From contig PBNZ01000019.1 of the NCBI GenBank assembly GCA_002723275.1, positions 124,001 through 188,000 on the forward strand: a stretch of 64,000 bases of DNA, in the 5' to 3' direction. Position 1 is the first letter of the stretch. Each line of letters starts with the position of its first letter. The position numbers were made by a program, and so were the translations under genes. This document shows positions 8,465 to 17,277 of the stretch, piece after piece. The notes beneath the pieces are model-generated. The model saw nothing but the letters and a program-made list of their open reading frames with translations. It had not been told where the DNA came from and made no database searches. This DNA comes from Planctomycetaceae bacterium. GTDB taxonomy: Bacteria; Planctomycetota; Planctomycetia; Pirellulales; Pirellulaceae.

Positions 8465-10978
8465 TCAAAGGCGATGTTGCGTTGGATCTGTGTGATAAAA
8501 GTACTTCAATGAGATCGCATTGGATAGTTCAGGAAGTGTTGCTTCCAAAATGGTCAGCATTTGCATTAATGAGTCGTCGGCGTGCGGTTGATCGTCTTGC
8601 GCGATATCCGTGATATCCAGTTTGAGTACCTGTTCCAGCAAGCCGCTGGCAAGACTGTATTCCGCTCGAACCTCCTCATCCCGGTCGGTGTTTGGGAGTT
8701 GTTCAACATGAAGCAGGCATTGTTCCAGTTGAAAGGCAAGCGATCGGGGGTTCGATTCGTCCTGAATCAGCAGGTCCAGAACCGCACGTAATTGCACTCG
8801 GGTGAGGTAGCGGGAACGATAGGTCATGATCCCGTCGAAAATCTCTAGCAAGGCTTCTAAAGCATCGTGGCTCGACAGCTTGGCCTGTTCCACCGCGGTA
8901 CGAATAATCGACACCATTTGAATCGAGTATTCGAGTCTTCGTCCCAGATCAAGAAAGTGCCAGGCATGGGTGCGAGTCATGCTTTCAGTGACGTGCCCGC
9001 TAAAGGCGGCAAGTTGAATCAAGAGTGACTCCAATTGATGCAACACATCCAACAGGCTCTTGTCCTTGCCCATAGGCCAAAAGTCGACGTTCATCTGGCG
9101 AATGATGCGCCATGAATCAAGGGACATCAGGTCTCGTACCGTGGAGGCCAGGAATACGACTTCATTCACAATCGATTTCAACGTGCCCGGTTGTTGGTCC
9201 GCAAAAACGGCGTTGGGTAGGGCACGCTCCATATTGGGCAATGGATCTCTGATCTCATTTAGGACGAAACCAGGTTCGATCTGGCCACGTTCCGCGAGTA
9301 CGCGCATCAGCATGGAAAGCTCGGGAATCTGCTCAGGGTCCTTTTCACTCGTAAGTCGCAATGCGACTGCTCGCAACAGCTTTCCGGAGATCTCCGCGCG
9401 CACGGCATGTCGACCCAGCCAAAAGAAATGTTCTGCAGCTCGACTGGGTAGATTGACACCGCCGCGACGAATATCGAGCTCGTCTTCGGCTCCCTTGAGC
9501 AAGGTAACCGGGCGAACTGGACGGTCTGCCAGGACCCAGGTGTCCTTGCTTCGCTCACCCTCAAGTAAGGAAAGTTCCAGGGGATCCAGCGAACGAGAAA
9601 CACGCGTCAGGGCTCCTTGCATGACGGTGTAGTCGTCGTTTTCAGCCAACGCGAAACTTCGCAAAGCGATAAAGGATTGTTCGAAGCGGTTGTTGGACCA
9701 GACTGGCATTGATGAACGTACCACTCTCTCTTGGGCAACGTATCTGCCAGGATTGCGCCGGATGAGATCCGCCAAGTCACGGCTATTCATCTGTGATAAA
9801 TCACGCGTGTGTTCGCGACCAAAACCACGATGTCGGTACGCCGGTTTGATGATCAAGTCGTCGAGGCGATCGAACACCATCTTGCGCGAGCTTTCATCAC
9901 CACACCACCAGGTTGCCACGCCCGGCATTGCCAAGGGCTCACCCAGTAACGCAACACAGATCTGAGGCATGAAGGCCATGAAAATGGGAGACTCAACCAG
10001 GCCTGAACCCAATGAATTGACGATCGATACGTTACCGCTCACACTGGATTGCACCAAGCCGGGGATTCCCAACGATGACGAGGTGACCATTTCCAATGGA
10101 TCACAATCCTCGCTGTTGGGACGTCTCAAAATTACATCGATAGGCGATAGTCCCCCCAGGGTTTTGAGGTGGAGTCGCTCGTCCCGCACCACCAGATCGC
10201 CTGCCTCGGCCAAAGTGTATCCGAGATAACGACTCAAAAAGGCATCTTCAAAATAGTTGTCACTTCCCGCTGCCTGACTCCACACGACGATTCGCGCTGC
10301 AGAACCGCGACCGCTAAGTCGGGCGAGTTGTTTTTGCATCGAGAGAAAAAACGGTGCCAAACGTTCGACCTGACAGGTGTGAATGACCTCGGGCAAAATC
10401 TGTGATGAGGCAATTCGATTTTGCAACGCGAAGCCCATGCCCGATGGCGCTTCTGAGCGATCGTTGATGATCCACCATCCGCCGTCCGGTGATCTTGCGA
10501 GATCGGCGGCGTAGAAATGTAGTTGCCGATCATTCGAATTCTGCGGATTGCAGTAGGGCAATCTGAAACTGGGATGTCCAAAGATAATTTCCGCAGGCAG
10601 GACTCCTTCGCGCATCAGACGCTGCTCGCCGTAGATGTCCCGCAATAGTAAGTCCAAAAGAGTCGCTCGCTGCTTCAACGCAGCCGACACCTGTTGCCAT
10701 TCAGCGGCATCGATCACCAGCGGCAATGCATCCAGCTCCCAAGGGGAACCTTCTGCTTTCCAGGAGACGGGATCGGGGTAGGCGAGGCTGTTTTCCCGGA
10801 GCAGACGTTGAGCCTGAGTCCAGCGGCGACTGAACTCGTCAGAATTCAAATTGGCCGACGATTGGATGTACTTCAACCAATGCGGCCGCGTGATGCCATC
10901 GCCGTCAGTGATTTCGTCATACGACCCAGCGGCGTTGACGTAACCTGGAAAAGGACGGGAATTAGTCGTTGTTTGCAC
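8465..10978 (-). CDS. Fused circularly permuted ATP-grasp / alpha-E protein
   Basis: This 837-aa protein joins two domains that are usually separate genes. The N-terminal ~480 residues are a circularly permuted ATP-grasp (LRDIYGEQRLMREG, then IIKPAYRHRGFGRE and YVAQERVVRSSMP). From about residue 510 an all-helical alpha-E domain begins (AAEHFFWLGRHAVRAE). CP-ATP-grasps are predicted amidoligases that form peptide-like bonds from ATP; the alpha-E role is unknown. Together with the coupled transglutaminase-like gene this is the predicted peptide-synthesis/modification unit known from comparative genomics. The start is GTG at 10978; no ATG or good ribosome binding site was found nearby, so the N-terminus is uncertain. 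Confidence 0.88.
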   Translation of the reverse strand: MQTTTNSRPFPGYVNAAGSYDEITDGDGITRPHWLKYIQSSANLNSDEFSRRWTQAQRLLRENSLAYPDPVSWKAEGSPWELDALPLVIDAAEWQQVSAALKQRATLLDLLLRDIYGEQRLMREGVLPAEIIFGHPSFRLPYCNPQNSNDRQLHFYAADLARSPDGGWWIINDRSEAPSGMGFALQNRIASSQILPEVIHTCQVERLAPFFLSMQKQLARLSGRGSAARIVVWSQAAGSDNYFEDAFLSRYLGYTLAEAGDLVVRDERLHLKTLGGLSPIDVILRRPNSEDCDPLEMVTSSSLGIPGLVQSSVSGNVSIVNSLGSGLVESPIFMAFMPQICVALLGEPLAMPGVATWWCGDESSRKMVFDRLDDLIIKPAYRHRGFGREHTRDLSQMNSRDLADLIRRNPGRYVAQERVVRSSMPVWSNNRFEQSFIALRSFALAENDDYTVMQGALTRVSRSLDPLELSLLEGERSKDTWVLADRPVRPVTLLKGAEDELDIRRGGVNLPSRAAEHFFWLGRHAVRAEISGKLLRAVALRLTSEKDPEQIPELSMLMRVLAERGQIEPGFVLNEIRDPLPNMERALPNAVFADQQPGTLKSIVNEVVFLASTVRDLMSLDSWRIIRQMNVDFWPMGKDKSLLDVLHQLESLLIQLAAFSGHVTESMTRTHAWHFLDLGRRLEYSIQMVSIIRTAVEQAKLSSHDALEALLEIFDGIMTYRSRYLTRVQLRAVLDLLIQDESNPRSLAFQLEQCLLHVEQLPNTDRDEEVRAEYSLASGLLEQVLKLDITDIAQDDQPHADDSLMQMLTILEATLPELSNAISLKYFYHTDPTQHRL

Positions 10979-11338
10979 GGGAAATTCGAAAAAGGTGAGC
11001 GGGGTCGAATTGCCAAGCCGCCGGGTGCAACGGCCATCTCTTATTATCGGTTGCGATCCGCTAGTGACCGCCGGTCATTTTCCTGAGAAAACGCCAGCCT
11101 GTCGATGCCGAGATTCCGGTTCGACATGCTCACTGCCGTGACTTTCCTTACCCAAGGCTGATGTGTGGAAGCAAGGCGATGGGTCTGTTCGAATTTAACG
11201 CTCTTAGCACCTGTAGGGAAGGTGCGAGGCTTATCGTTGGATCTCGAGCGAAAGGCGCTTCGATGGAATTAGCTCCAAATCGGTCGAGAGCTGTATTTTG
11301 TGTTGAGACTGCCATCAGGATTCGGAGGGATCGATCGT
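10979..11338. other. Gene-free stretch upstream of the CP-ATP-grasp operon
   Basis: Small rightward frames in this stretch overlap the end of the amidohydrolase gene in antisense and carry no recognisable motif. The promoter of the leftward CP-ATP-grasp/transglutaminase pair and the 3' region of the amidohydrolase transcript should lie here. I see no clear hairpin terminator. Confidence 0.4.
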
Positions 11339-13033
11339 TCAGGGCGATGGGCGACCGGGGCCATGAACGACCCGACCCGGTGTCGCACCGGTATGTTTGC
11401 CATCCGCCAAAACCTGATCACCGTTCACAAAAACATGAATCATGCCGGTGCTCAACTGATGTGGATCGGCAAAGGTTGCGTGATCCTGGATCGTGGTTGG
11501 ATCAAAGACGACAACATCCGCGTAGTGTCCGACCTTGAGTCGACCGCGTTTCTGAATGCGTAGAGTCTCGGCGGGAAACGAGGTCAAACGTCGTATCGCC
11601 TCCGACAGCGAGAGAATGCCTTCTTCACGAACATATTTCCCGAGCAAGCGGGCGAAGTTTCCGTAGGCACGAGGATGAGGGTTCGCTCGCAGAAACACAC
11701 CCTCCGGAGCTTCCGAAGCTGCGTCCGAACAGAAGCTCATCCAGGGTAATTGAATCTGTTTGCGAACATTCTCTTCGGACATCAAGAAATACACCGTACT
11801 CACGCGACTGCCATCTTCAATGACAAGATCCATAGCAGTTTCTTCCGGCGATTTTCCGCGCAATCGAGCCACCTCCGCTAATGACTTGCCGGTCAAAGAT
11901 CGTAATCGTGGGTTTCTAAATCCGACGAGCAGGACACGTTCGGGAGAACCGGCCAACAAGAGTAGGTTCTCCCATTTGTCGCTTGGCATTTTCATCTCAC
12001 GCAGGATGCGTAATCGGGTACGAGGATTCTGGAGTCTTTGGGCCCACTCACGATAGCCTCCTTCTTGTGCCCAGGGTGGCATGGCGGCATCCAGACCTGT
12101 CGCGGCGGCGGTGTAGGTATACATGTCGGAAGTGATCGATAGTCCCGATTTTCGTGCCTCATCAATTCGCTCGATGGCTGTGTCGAGCTTTGACCAATTC
12201 TCGCGACCAGCCGCTTTCAAATGGTAAATCTCGCATCGAATGCCCGCCTCACGCGAGATGTCGATTGCTTCGTCGATACTTTCCAGCAGCCGATTTCCTT
12301 CGCTGCGAATATGAGTGATGTAGAGTCCGTCGTATTCGGCCGCCACCTTACACAGCTCAACGAGTTCTTGTTGATCCGCATAAAAGGCCGGTGCGTAGAT
12401 TAATGCCGAGGCAACTCCCAGAGCACCGTCCTCCATCGCCTGCCGCACCAGTTGCTTCATTCGATAAAGTTCGTGACGCGTAGGGCGTCGATCTTCTTGG
12501 CCAAGTTCGTGCATGCGAACCGTGGTCGCGCCAACGAAGGAGGCAACATTTGGAGAAACGCCGCGTTTCACCAGATGTTCGAGAAACTCTGCAAGTGTCG
12601 TCCATTCGATTTCATAGCGAATATCGCTTTGCGAAGCTCGCATCTGTTGCTTCAATTGGTGATTCCAGGGTCCGTACGAGACACCCTCACCAAAGACTTC
12701 GAGAGTGACGCCTTGATGAATATCTCCAAGCGACCGCCCATCCTCCATTAAAGAATCCACCGCCCAACTCAACATGTTGATGAATCCAGGCGCAACAGCC
12801 TGACCATCGACGTTGATGATTCGTGCGGCACGATCCTGCTCGAGATCACCGATCGCTGCGATCTGATCTCCTCTTAGCCCAACGTCGGCTATCCGAGGTG
12901 GTCCTCCTGATCCGTCATAGACGGTGCCACCACGCAGAATGACATCAAACTCGTCCGCATTCACACACGACACAACGCCCAGCATGACGCCAAAAATTGT
13001 GAAGGCCCAGCGGCGGAGGATCGGGTTCGACAT
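11339..13033 (-). CDS. N-acyl-D-amino-acid deacylase-type amidohydrolase, exported
   Basis: This 564-aa protein has a signal peptide (hydrophobic to about residue 25, cleavage near VNADE) and an amidohydrolase TIM barrel of the D-aminoacylase/dihydroorotase-like group: VILRGGTVYDGSGGPP, APGFI, YHLKAAG, and a C-terminal small beta domain (VGHYADVVVFDP). Family enzymes cleave N-acyl-D-amino acids or related amides. The first barrel strand reads APGFINMLSWA, so the usual HxH metal pair after PGFID is missing. The D-aminoacylase-type Cys/His centre may suffice, or the substrate may differ. It is a solitary gene, divergent from the PSCyt gene at 13235. Confidence 0.82.
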   Translation of the reverse strand: MSNPILRRWAFTIFGVMLGVVSCVNADEFDVILRGGTVYDGSGGPPRIADVGLRGDQIAAIGDLEQDRAARIINVDGQAVAPGFINMLSWAVDSLMEDGRSLGDIHQGVTLEVFGEGVSYGPWNHQLKQQMRASQSDIRYEIEWTTLAEFLEHLVKRGVSPNVASFVGATTVRMHELGQEDRRPTRHELYRMKQLVRQAMEDGALGVASALIYAPAFYADQQELVELCKVAAEYDGLYITHIRSEGNRLLESIDEAIDISREAGIRCEIYHLKAAGRENWSKLDTAIERIDEARKSGLSITSDMYTYTAAATGLDAAMPPWAQEGGYREWAQRLQNPRTRLRILREMKMPSDKWENLLLLAGSPERVLLVGFRNPRLRSLTGKSLAEVARLRGKSPEETAMDLVIEDGSRVSTVYFLMSEENVRKQIQLPWMSFCSDAASEAPEGVFLRANPHPRAYGNFARLLGKYVREEGILSLSEAIRRLTSFPAETLRIQKRGRLKVGHYADVVVFDPTTIQDHATFADPHQLSTGMIHVFVNGDQVLADGKHTGATPGRVVHGPGRPSP

Positions 13034-13234
13034 CGGGTTGCTCTCGAAGAGAATTCGGACGCGAAAAACAGCTTGCCTCTAAGCTAGCCTCACCCTCGAA
13101 AGGAAGCGAGTGGGAAGGTCTGTTTGAGGCGAAAATTTTTCCTGAACGTCATCCCTCCACAAGAAGCTTGATCCGCACCTGATCTCGGTGTTAACCTATC
13201 AGAACTTGCCCGAAATACTTTGGGTTTCGCGAAG

Positions 13235-15669
13235 ATGCGTAGTTTCCTTACTGGTTCGATTTGCGTTTTCTTATTCGCTTCATTGGCTGTTGCAGAAGTC
13301 GAGTTAGACGCAGAGTTCGAGCAACACGTCCGACCGATCCTGGTGACCAAGTGTCTCAAGTGTCACGGGGAGTCCAAGCAGGAGGCAAATCTGCGTCTTG
13401 ATTCACGAGAGGCGATTCTGGCCGGGGGCGAGAGCGGGCCGGCGATTCATGTGGGAGATGCGGCAGCGAGTCTTTTAGTTCAGGCCATCCGCTATGAAGG
13501 TCTGGAAATGCCTCCTCAGGAACCGTTAACCCAAGAGCAGGTTGCGCGGTTTGAAACATGGATCAAAAACGGTGCGGTTTGGCCGCAGGATCACGGCAAC
13601 CTGCGTCCGGCATCGACGGCGATTACCGAGGCCGATCGACAATGGTGGGCCTATCAACTAGTGGAATCCCCTGCGGTTCCCGTGCTGAATCATGACTCCT
13701 GGTCTCGAAACCCGATCGATCGCTTTGTCCTGAACAAACTTCGGGAACGTGGCATGAGTCCCGCGCCGGTTGCAGAGCCAGAAGTTCTGGTGCGACGCCT
13801 TTACCTGAATCTATTGGGTTTGCCTCCGACCCCAAGTCAATTGGATGAATTCTTTCGAGATGCTTCCCCTGATCGTTGGAATCGCCTGGTCGACAAGCTG
13901 TTATCCAGCCCATCCTACGGAGAACACTGGGGACGTCACTGGCTTGATTTAGTTCGCTTTGCGGAATCTGACGGTTGGAACCAGGATGCCTATCGGCCGA
14001 ATATCTGGCGCTATCGCGATTACGTTGTCGCGTCATTCAACGACGATAAGCCATATCCGGAGTTTGTCCGCGAGCAGCTTGCCGGAGACGAAATAGAATT
14101 TCACGGGCCTGATCAACTGGTGGCAACAGGTTACTTGAGATTGGGAATCTACGAATACAACCAACGGAATGCACGCGGCCATTGGAATGATATTCTCAAT
14201 CAACTTACCGATGTCACTAGTGACGTTTTCCTCGGGATGAGGATGGCGTGTGCACGCTGTCACGATCACAAGTTCGACCCGCTCTTGCAGACCGATTATT
14301 TTCAACTGAGAGCGTTTTTTGAGCCACTTGTTTGGCGCGACGACGACATTTATGCGACTCCTCAAGAACAACGCGAGCATCAGCAAGCGATGGTCCCCTG
14401 GCAGACGGCCACCGAGAAAATACGTCAAGAGATTGACCAACTGACGAAGCCTTATTTTGATCGCAAATGGAAATCAACGATCGACAAGTTTCCGTTGGAT
14501 ATACAGGCCTGTATTCAAAAGCCGTCTGAGGAAAGGACTTCCTGGGAACATCAAATGGTGTACCTGATTGAGCGACAATTTTACGAAGAAGGAGGTGGAC
14601 CGCTCAAGAACCTTAGTGATGAAGACAAGCAGCAATACGAGAAACTACGACGAGAACTCGAAAAGTTTGCACACCTTAAGCCAAAGCCATTGCCGGACTT
14701 GATGACTGCGACTGATTCTCAGGGACCGATTTCTCCGACATCGATTCCTGAGAAACCCGAATTGTTGATCGAGCCAGGCTTTTTAACCGTGGTTGACCTC
14801 GAAGGGCCCACGCAGCTTGAAGTCGCCCCATCGTCCGAGAGTTTTTCGTCTGGACGACGCTTGGCTTTGGCGGAATGGATTACGCGTGACGATAATCCGC
14901 TCACGCCACGTGTAATCGTCAATCGTATTTGGCAGCAACACTTCGGGCAGGGTATCGTTGCCTCAGCAAGCAATTTTGGACGTCTGGGAAGTTTTCCATC
15001 ACACCCGGAATTACTCGACTGGCTCACTGCTGATTTTGTGGATAACGGGTGGAACCTTAAACGGCTTCACCGACTGATTCTGGAATCCAATACGTGGCGA
15101 CAAGCGGCGAGTCATCCTTTGGCAACGAAGTATGAACAAGACGATCCCTCCGAATCATTGTTGTGGCGAGCTCCCGTGCGTCGATTGACTGCGGAGCAGA
15201 TCCGAGATGCCATGTTGTTGGTGACCGGTGAATTGCAACGTGACCTGGGGGTCCGAGCGAAAGTGGCCAGGCAGTTCGTCGCGCGTTATACATCAAGAGT
15301 TTCCGGAATAATCCCGATGATTTTCTGCACGCTTTCGATAAAGCAAACGGACTCAAAAGTGAGTCGCAACGAAATCGCACGACCACGGCCGTACAGTCCT
15401 TGCTGATGGTCAATGGAAGTTTTTCGAGGATGCGGGCTGAAGCCTTCGCTCAGCGCCTGGCAGAAGAGTCGAATCTCGATCCGTACGCTTTGGTCAATCT
15501 TGCTGTACGGTTGGCTTGGGGACGATTGCCCACGAAAGCGGAGCGGAAACTCGCCATCGAATACATTGGGAGCGATGTCCAGGTGGGTTCGAAATCAGAT
15601 GGCCGAGATCGTTGGGTTGATTTTTGTCACGTGTTGCTTAATTCAAGTGAGTTTATCTATGTCGATTGA
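13235..15669 (+). pseudogene. PSCyt1/DUF1549/DUF1553 protein, frameshifted
   Basis: The gene encodes a large exported planctomycete protein: signal peptide, a cytochrome-c-like CLKCHG motif near residue 40, then DUF1549 (WGRHWLDLVRFAESDGW) and DUF1553 (TPRVIVNRIWQQHFG). The frame is broken at the G5 tract 15247-15251. Upstream it reads ...TGELQRDLG and then runs into 52 unrelated codons to a stop at 15406. In the -1 frame the family sequence resumes at once (GPSESGQAVRRALYIKSFRN...) and continues to the TGA at 15667-15669. One added G would restore a ~811-aa protein. This is either a sequencing homopolymer error or a real lesion. ATG 13235 is preferred to TTG 13220. Confidence 0.88.
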
Positions 15670-17180
15670 TCAATCACAACCTCACAAGACTGCCGAAGTT
15701 TGTGAGAATCCAGTTTGTGAGAATCCATTTTCCAAGCATCCGGGGGAACAGTGAATTGACGTCGCGATTGTGCCATCAACGTGGGATTCCGCATGTGCAA
15801 CCGATCTCATCCCGCCGTGATTTTTTGCAGCGGAGTGGTGTCGGCTTTGGTGCCGTTGCGCTGCAATGGCTTTTCAATCAACCGACGACACACGCTGCAC
15901 AGGTCGCAAGTCACGCTCCTCGAGCCAAGAATGTAATTTGGTTGTTTATGGAGGGCGGTCCTAGCCATCTCGGTCTTGTTGATCCCAAGCCCTTGTTAAA
16001 CCAACTTGCCGGTAAGCCATTGCCCGCTAGTTTTAAAGAACCGATCACGGCGATGGGAGAGAAAGGTTCCCCCATTCTGGCCTCGCCGAGAAAATGGAAG
16101 CAACATGGAGAGAGTGGATTGTGGGCATCCGATTGGATGCCTCATATCGCTCAACACATGGACGATATTGCTGTTATCCATTCGTGCTGGACGAATGGCA
16201 TCAATCACTCGGGTGGCGTTTGCCAGATGAATACCTGCATTGATGTTGCAGGGCGACCCTCCCTGGGGGCTTGGGTGAGCTATGGTTTGGGAACGGAAAA
16301 CGAAGACCTGCCTGCCTTTGTGGTTCTATGTGACAATTCGAGACAACCGGTGAACGGTGTTAGAAATTGGTCGGCCGGTTTTATGCCGGCGAGCTATCAA
16401 GGGGTGCGCTTCGGTGGTTCTCAGTCCGAACCGATTGCCAACCTGAAAAGTCCCGACGGGCCGCGGCGACAGAGCGACAAGCTTGATTTGCTGCAGTTCT
16501 TCAATCAACAGCACGCAGATTCTCGACCTCAGCAGTCCGAGTTGGAGGCCAGGATTCGAAGTTATGAGTTAGCGTTTCGAATGCAGTCCGAGGCACCGCA
16601 CGCTGTTGATCTGGCGAGTGAGAGTAAAGAGACCGAACGGCTTTACGGAATGGATCGAGAAGAAACGTCGGCGTTCGGTAAGAATTGTCTGCTCGCACGC
16701 AGACTGGTTGAACGCGGCGTCCGATTCGTGCAGCTCTATCATGGAACCGGGAGCAAGTGGGATTCTCATTCGGCGATTGAGGAGAATCATTCCCGACTCT
16801 GTCGCTCCATGGATCTTCCCGTGGCTGGGTTACTTACGGATCTCAAACAACGTGGCCTACTCGAAGATACACTGGTGGTGTGGGGTGGCGAGTTTGGCCG
16901 AACACCGATGAGTGAGAAGGGCAACGGTCGCGATCATAATCCAACCGGTTTTTCCATTTGGATGGCGGGTGGAGGCGTTCAAGGTGGTCAGACGATCGGG
17001 GCGACCGACGATCTCGGACTCTATGCGGTTGAAGATCGAATGCATGTTCGCGATATCCACGCCTCGATTCTATGGTTGCTTGGTCTGAATAACCTTGAGT
17101 TGACCTATGATCACAAAGGTCGTCCTGAACGACCGACGATCAATGAAGGTGGGTTCAACAAAAAGATTATCGGAGCATGA
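15659..17180 (+). CDS. DUF1501 (sulfatase-like fold) protein, N-terminus uncertain
   Basis: This DUF1501 protein carries an SRRDFLQRSG export leader, FMEGGPSHLGL with the family metal-site region, GGEFGRTP and GRDHNP. DUF1501 proteins are alkaline-phosphatase-fold relatives of unknown function that pair with DUF1549/DUF1553 genes in planctomycetes. The best start is unclear. The natural coupled ATG is at 15659 (inside the upstream gene's stop region) but its frame stops at 15754; it would join the main frame if the G5 tract at 15742-15746 were one base shorter. Without that change translation could begin at GTG 15795 or TTG 15666. The main frame from 15795 to 17180 is certain. Confidence 0.85.
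15698..15727 (+). repeat. 15-bp tandem duplication
   Basis: GTTTGTGAGAATCCA occurs twice in succession, perfectly. In the frame of the ATG at 15659 it duplicates five residues (VCENP VCENP) in the leader region of the DUF1501 gene. It looks like a recent slippage event. Confidence 0.95.
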
Positions 17181-17277
17181 CGTCAGGCGAGCGAAGCTAT
17201 TGCTTGTTGTGATCTGAATGATCCTCTCGGATTTCTGAAGAGTGTGGGAACGCGAAATATCGATGGACGCATGTCCA

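Noticed and set aside
15243-15255. Programmed -1 frameshift at the G5 tract of the DUF1553 gene
   Set aside because: The sequence context is not a classic X-XXY-YYZ slippery site, no stimulatory hairpin was evident, and no such recoding is known to me in this family; error or mutation is the simpler reading.
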